Source: Akkermansia muciniphila (GTDB taxonomy: Bacteria > Verrucomicrobiota > Verrucomicrobiia > Verrucomicrobiales > Akkermansiaceae). Taken from it: 64,000 bases of DNA. Both the position numbers and the translations under genes were made by a program. Shown in pieces: positions 62,701-64,000 of the stretch. The DNA lies in the NCBI RefSeq assembly GCF_040616545.1, contig NZ_CP156688.1, positions 248,001 through 312,000 of the forward strand, read 5' to 3'. Each line of letters begins with the position of its first letter. The stretch's first letter is position 1. The notes below the pieces were generated by a model that was not told where the DNA came from, ran no database searches, and saw only the letters and a program-made list of their open reading frames with translations.

Positions 62701-63354
62701 TCAGAACCTTTTCTCAAACGTCACCGCTTCCAGCGGGTCGGAAGGGTTCACGGGCATCACCAGGCATTCCATATTCTCCCCTCCCAGGTAAAGGGTGAGG
62801 CTGGTTCCGGCCGAATAGACGATGGAGACGCCGTAATACCCCTCTTTTTTCACCAGGGACCAGGTGCCCCGGCAGGAGGAAACGAGGTCCTCTTCCAGCA
62901 CGGAAAGGTCGTCCCTGTCCTCCGGATGGGAAATCCACCGGCCCCATGCCTCCGGGCGCGGGAAGGAGGAAATCTCACACGTGCCGTCTTCATGCAGGAG
63001 AATCGTGGAGGAACTGATCTGGAAAAAGCGCTTCAGCTCCTGGGGACGGTAAAATAACCGCACCCGGGGAGTGGATTCCACCTCATACGTTCCGGACACG
63101 GCCTGGAGCGCCGGTTCCTGAATCCACAGGAAGGTGTTTTTATGCATCATCCGCTGGCACGCCAGCCCCACCACCGCCAGGAGGGAAAGGAAGGACAGGA
63201 CAAAGGCCCACAGGGCGAGCCTCTTTCTCCACCAGGCATAAACGGCGGCCAGTCCGGCCACGCTGCCCACGCAGATCCAGAACCCCCAGGAGCGGGAGAG
63301 GAAGGAAAGAGCGTCCGCCAGTACGGAAAGGCCATGAGAAAGATCATTCCACAT
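62701..63354 (-). CDS. Membrane protein of unknown function
   Basis: A 217-residue protein with two N-terminal membrane segments (WGFWICVGSVAGLAAVYAWW and LALWAFVLSFLSLLAVVGLA) and a soluble beta-rich domain of about 140 residues, presumably periplasmic (SGTYEVESTPRVRLFYRPQE). No family recognised. Convergent with the GH36-like gene and divergent from the ATPase gene. Confidence 0.6.
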   Translation of the reverse strand: MWNDLSHGLSVLADALSFLSRSWGFWICVGSVAGLAAVYAWWRKRLALWAFVLSFLSLLAVVGLACQRMMHKNTFLWIQEPALQAVSGTYEVESTPRVRLFYRPQELKRFFQISSSTILLHEDGTCEISSFPRPEAWGRWISHPEDRDDLSVLEEDLVSSCRGTWSLVKKEGYYGVSIVYSAGTSLTLYLGGENMECLVMPVNPSDPLEAVTFEKRF

Positions 63355-63526
63355 AGGTGCTCCAGAATCGCCGGAACTCCGTCAAAGTCAAGGCAACAAT
63401 GCCGGACTTTACGGCACGGAGGGAGCGCGGCGGCGCAGCTTTCCCAAAAACTCCCGTCATCATCCCCGCAAATCCTCCTCCGCACTTTCCTCACGCAGTC
63501 CAATCAGGTAAAGAAACATCTCAACA

Positions 63527-64000
63527 ATGAAGAGTGCAGCACATCACCAGGGACTTTCTGAACAGCAGGTTCTGGAAAACCGGACCAAATACGGGGTCAA
63601 CATCCTGACGCCCCCGGAAAAGGAACCCCTGTGGAAGCAGTTCCTGGAGAAATTCTCAGACCCCATCATCAAGATTCTGCTGGTTGCCCTGCTCCTGTCC
63701 GTAGGCGTAGCCTGCTACCAGTTCTTCACCGGGGCGGAACCGGCCAGCGTCTTCCTGGAACCCGTGGGCATTCTGGTAGCTATCCTTCTGGCCACCTGCG
63801 TGGGCTTCGCCTTTGAAGTGAGCGCCAACAAGAAATTTGAAATCCTGAACCAGGTCAATGACGACACCATGGTCCAGGTCATCCGCGGCGGCAACATCTG
63901 CGAACTGCCCCGCCGCGACGTAGTCGTGGGAGACATCGTCATCCTGAATACCGGGGAGGAAGTCCCGGCGGACGGCGTGCTGCTGGAAGCCGTTTCCCTC
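63527..64000 (+). CDS. Calcium-type P-type ATPase, 5' part only
   Basis: The first 158 residues of a P2-type cation pump, cut by the window end. The N-terminal cation-ATPase motif (GLSEQQVLENRTKYGVNIL, PLWKQFLEKFSDPIIKILL) is followed by two membrane segments, then the actuator domain start (DTMVQVIRGG, DVVVGDIVILNTGEEVPADG). It resembles PMCA/SERCA-type Ca2+ ATPases. The phosphorylated Asp (DKTGT) lies beyond the window, so ion specificity is family-based. Confidence 0.87.
   Translation, partial: MKSAAHHQGLSEQQVLENRTKYGVNILTPPEKEPLWKQFLEKFSDPIIKILLVALLLSVGVACYQFFTGAEPASVFLEPVGILVAILLATCVGFAFEVSANKKFEILNQVNDDTMVQVIRGGNICELPRRDVVVGDIVILNTGEEVPADGVLLEAVSL

Noticed and set aside
1-64000. CRISPR arrays, tRNA or rRNA genes
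   Set aside because: No regularly spaced repeat series and no tRNA cloverleaf or rRNA-like sequence was recognised on reading. A covariance-model scan was not possible.

Overview
The window looks like chromosome from a mucus-associated Verrucomicrobiota bacterium, most probably Akkermansia. This is an inference from gene content, not a database match. The evidence is host-glycan enzymes (GH95 fucosidase, PL8 chondroitinase-like lyase, GH36-like galactosidase), a sodium-pumping methylmalonyl-CoA decarboxylase with a succinyl-CoA:acetate CoA-transferase (succinate to propionate fermentation), a TIGR03790 protein, Gram-negative envelope genes (lpxA, LolC/E-like, lspA) and GC-rich codon use. No rRNA, tRNA or CRISPR array was seen. 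|| Layout: 1-7960 is envelope upkeep: a secreted protein, an HtrA protease overlapping a degenerate HtrA paralogue, a class A PBP and rmuC. 7961-9812 is a short AT-rich scar of a Bacteroidales-type mobilisable element: an SDR gene plus the frameshifted 3' end of a relaxase gene. 9815-14856 is a minus-strand run: beta-lactamase, LolC/E-like permease, GYF-RDD membrane protein, lpxA, HAD phosphatase. 14986-21212 holds small membrane or secreted proteins, then fucosidase, M28 peptidase and esterase genes. || 21213-28500 is a strongly AT-rich acquired island: a pyruvyltransferase, four glycosyltransferase genes (one GT31-like with eukaryote-style motifs, one two-domain fusion) and a two-gene unit that resembles an L,D-transpeptidase-fold effector with a periplasmic partner. 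That pair is the best candidate here for an undescribed system. || 28723-36429 is a housekeeping run (ileS, lspA, DUF1573, rhodanese, sufS, lipase-like lipoprotein), followed by a transmembrane pseudokinase with a discoidin-like outer domain, a DUF4328-like membrane protein, rplS and a TIGR03790 protein. 41508-48598 is one metabolic locus: methylmalonyl-CoA epimerase, decarboxylase alpha, gamma, biotin carrier and beta subunits, biotin ligase and CoA-transferase. The beta subunit carries an unusual insertion of about 185 residues. || 48721-64000 has a membrane protein, the chondroitinase-like lyase, rmlBA, pfkA, a SMUG1-type uracil-DNA glycosylase, gatB, poxB, the GH36-like enzyme, a small membrane protein and the 5' part of a calcium-type P-type ATPase cut by the window edge. 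Start sites were moved inside many open frames where a signal peptide, Shine-Dalgarno sequence or family start supported it.
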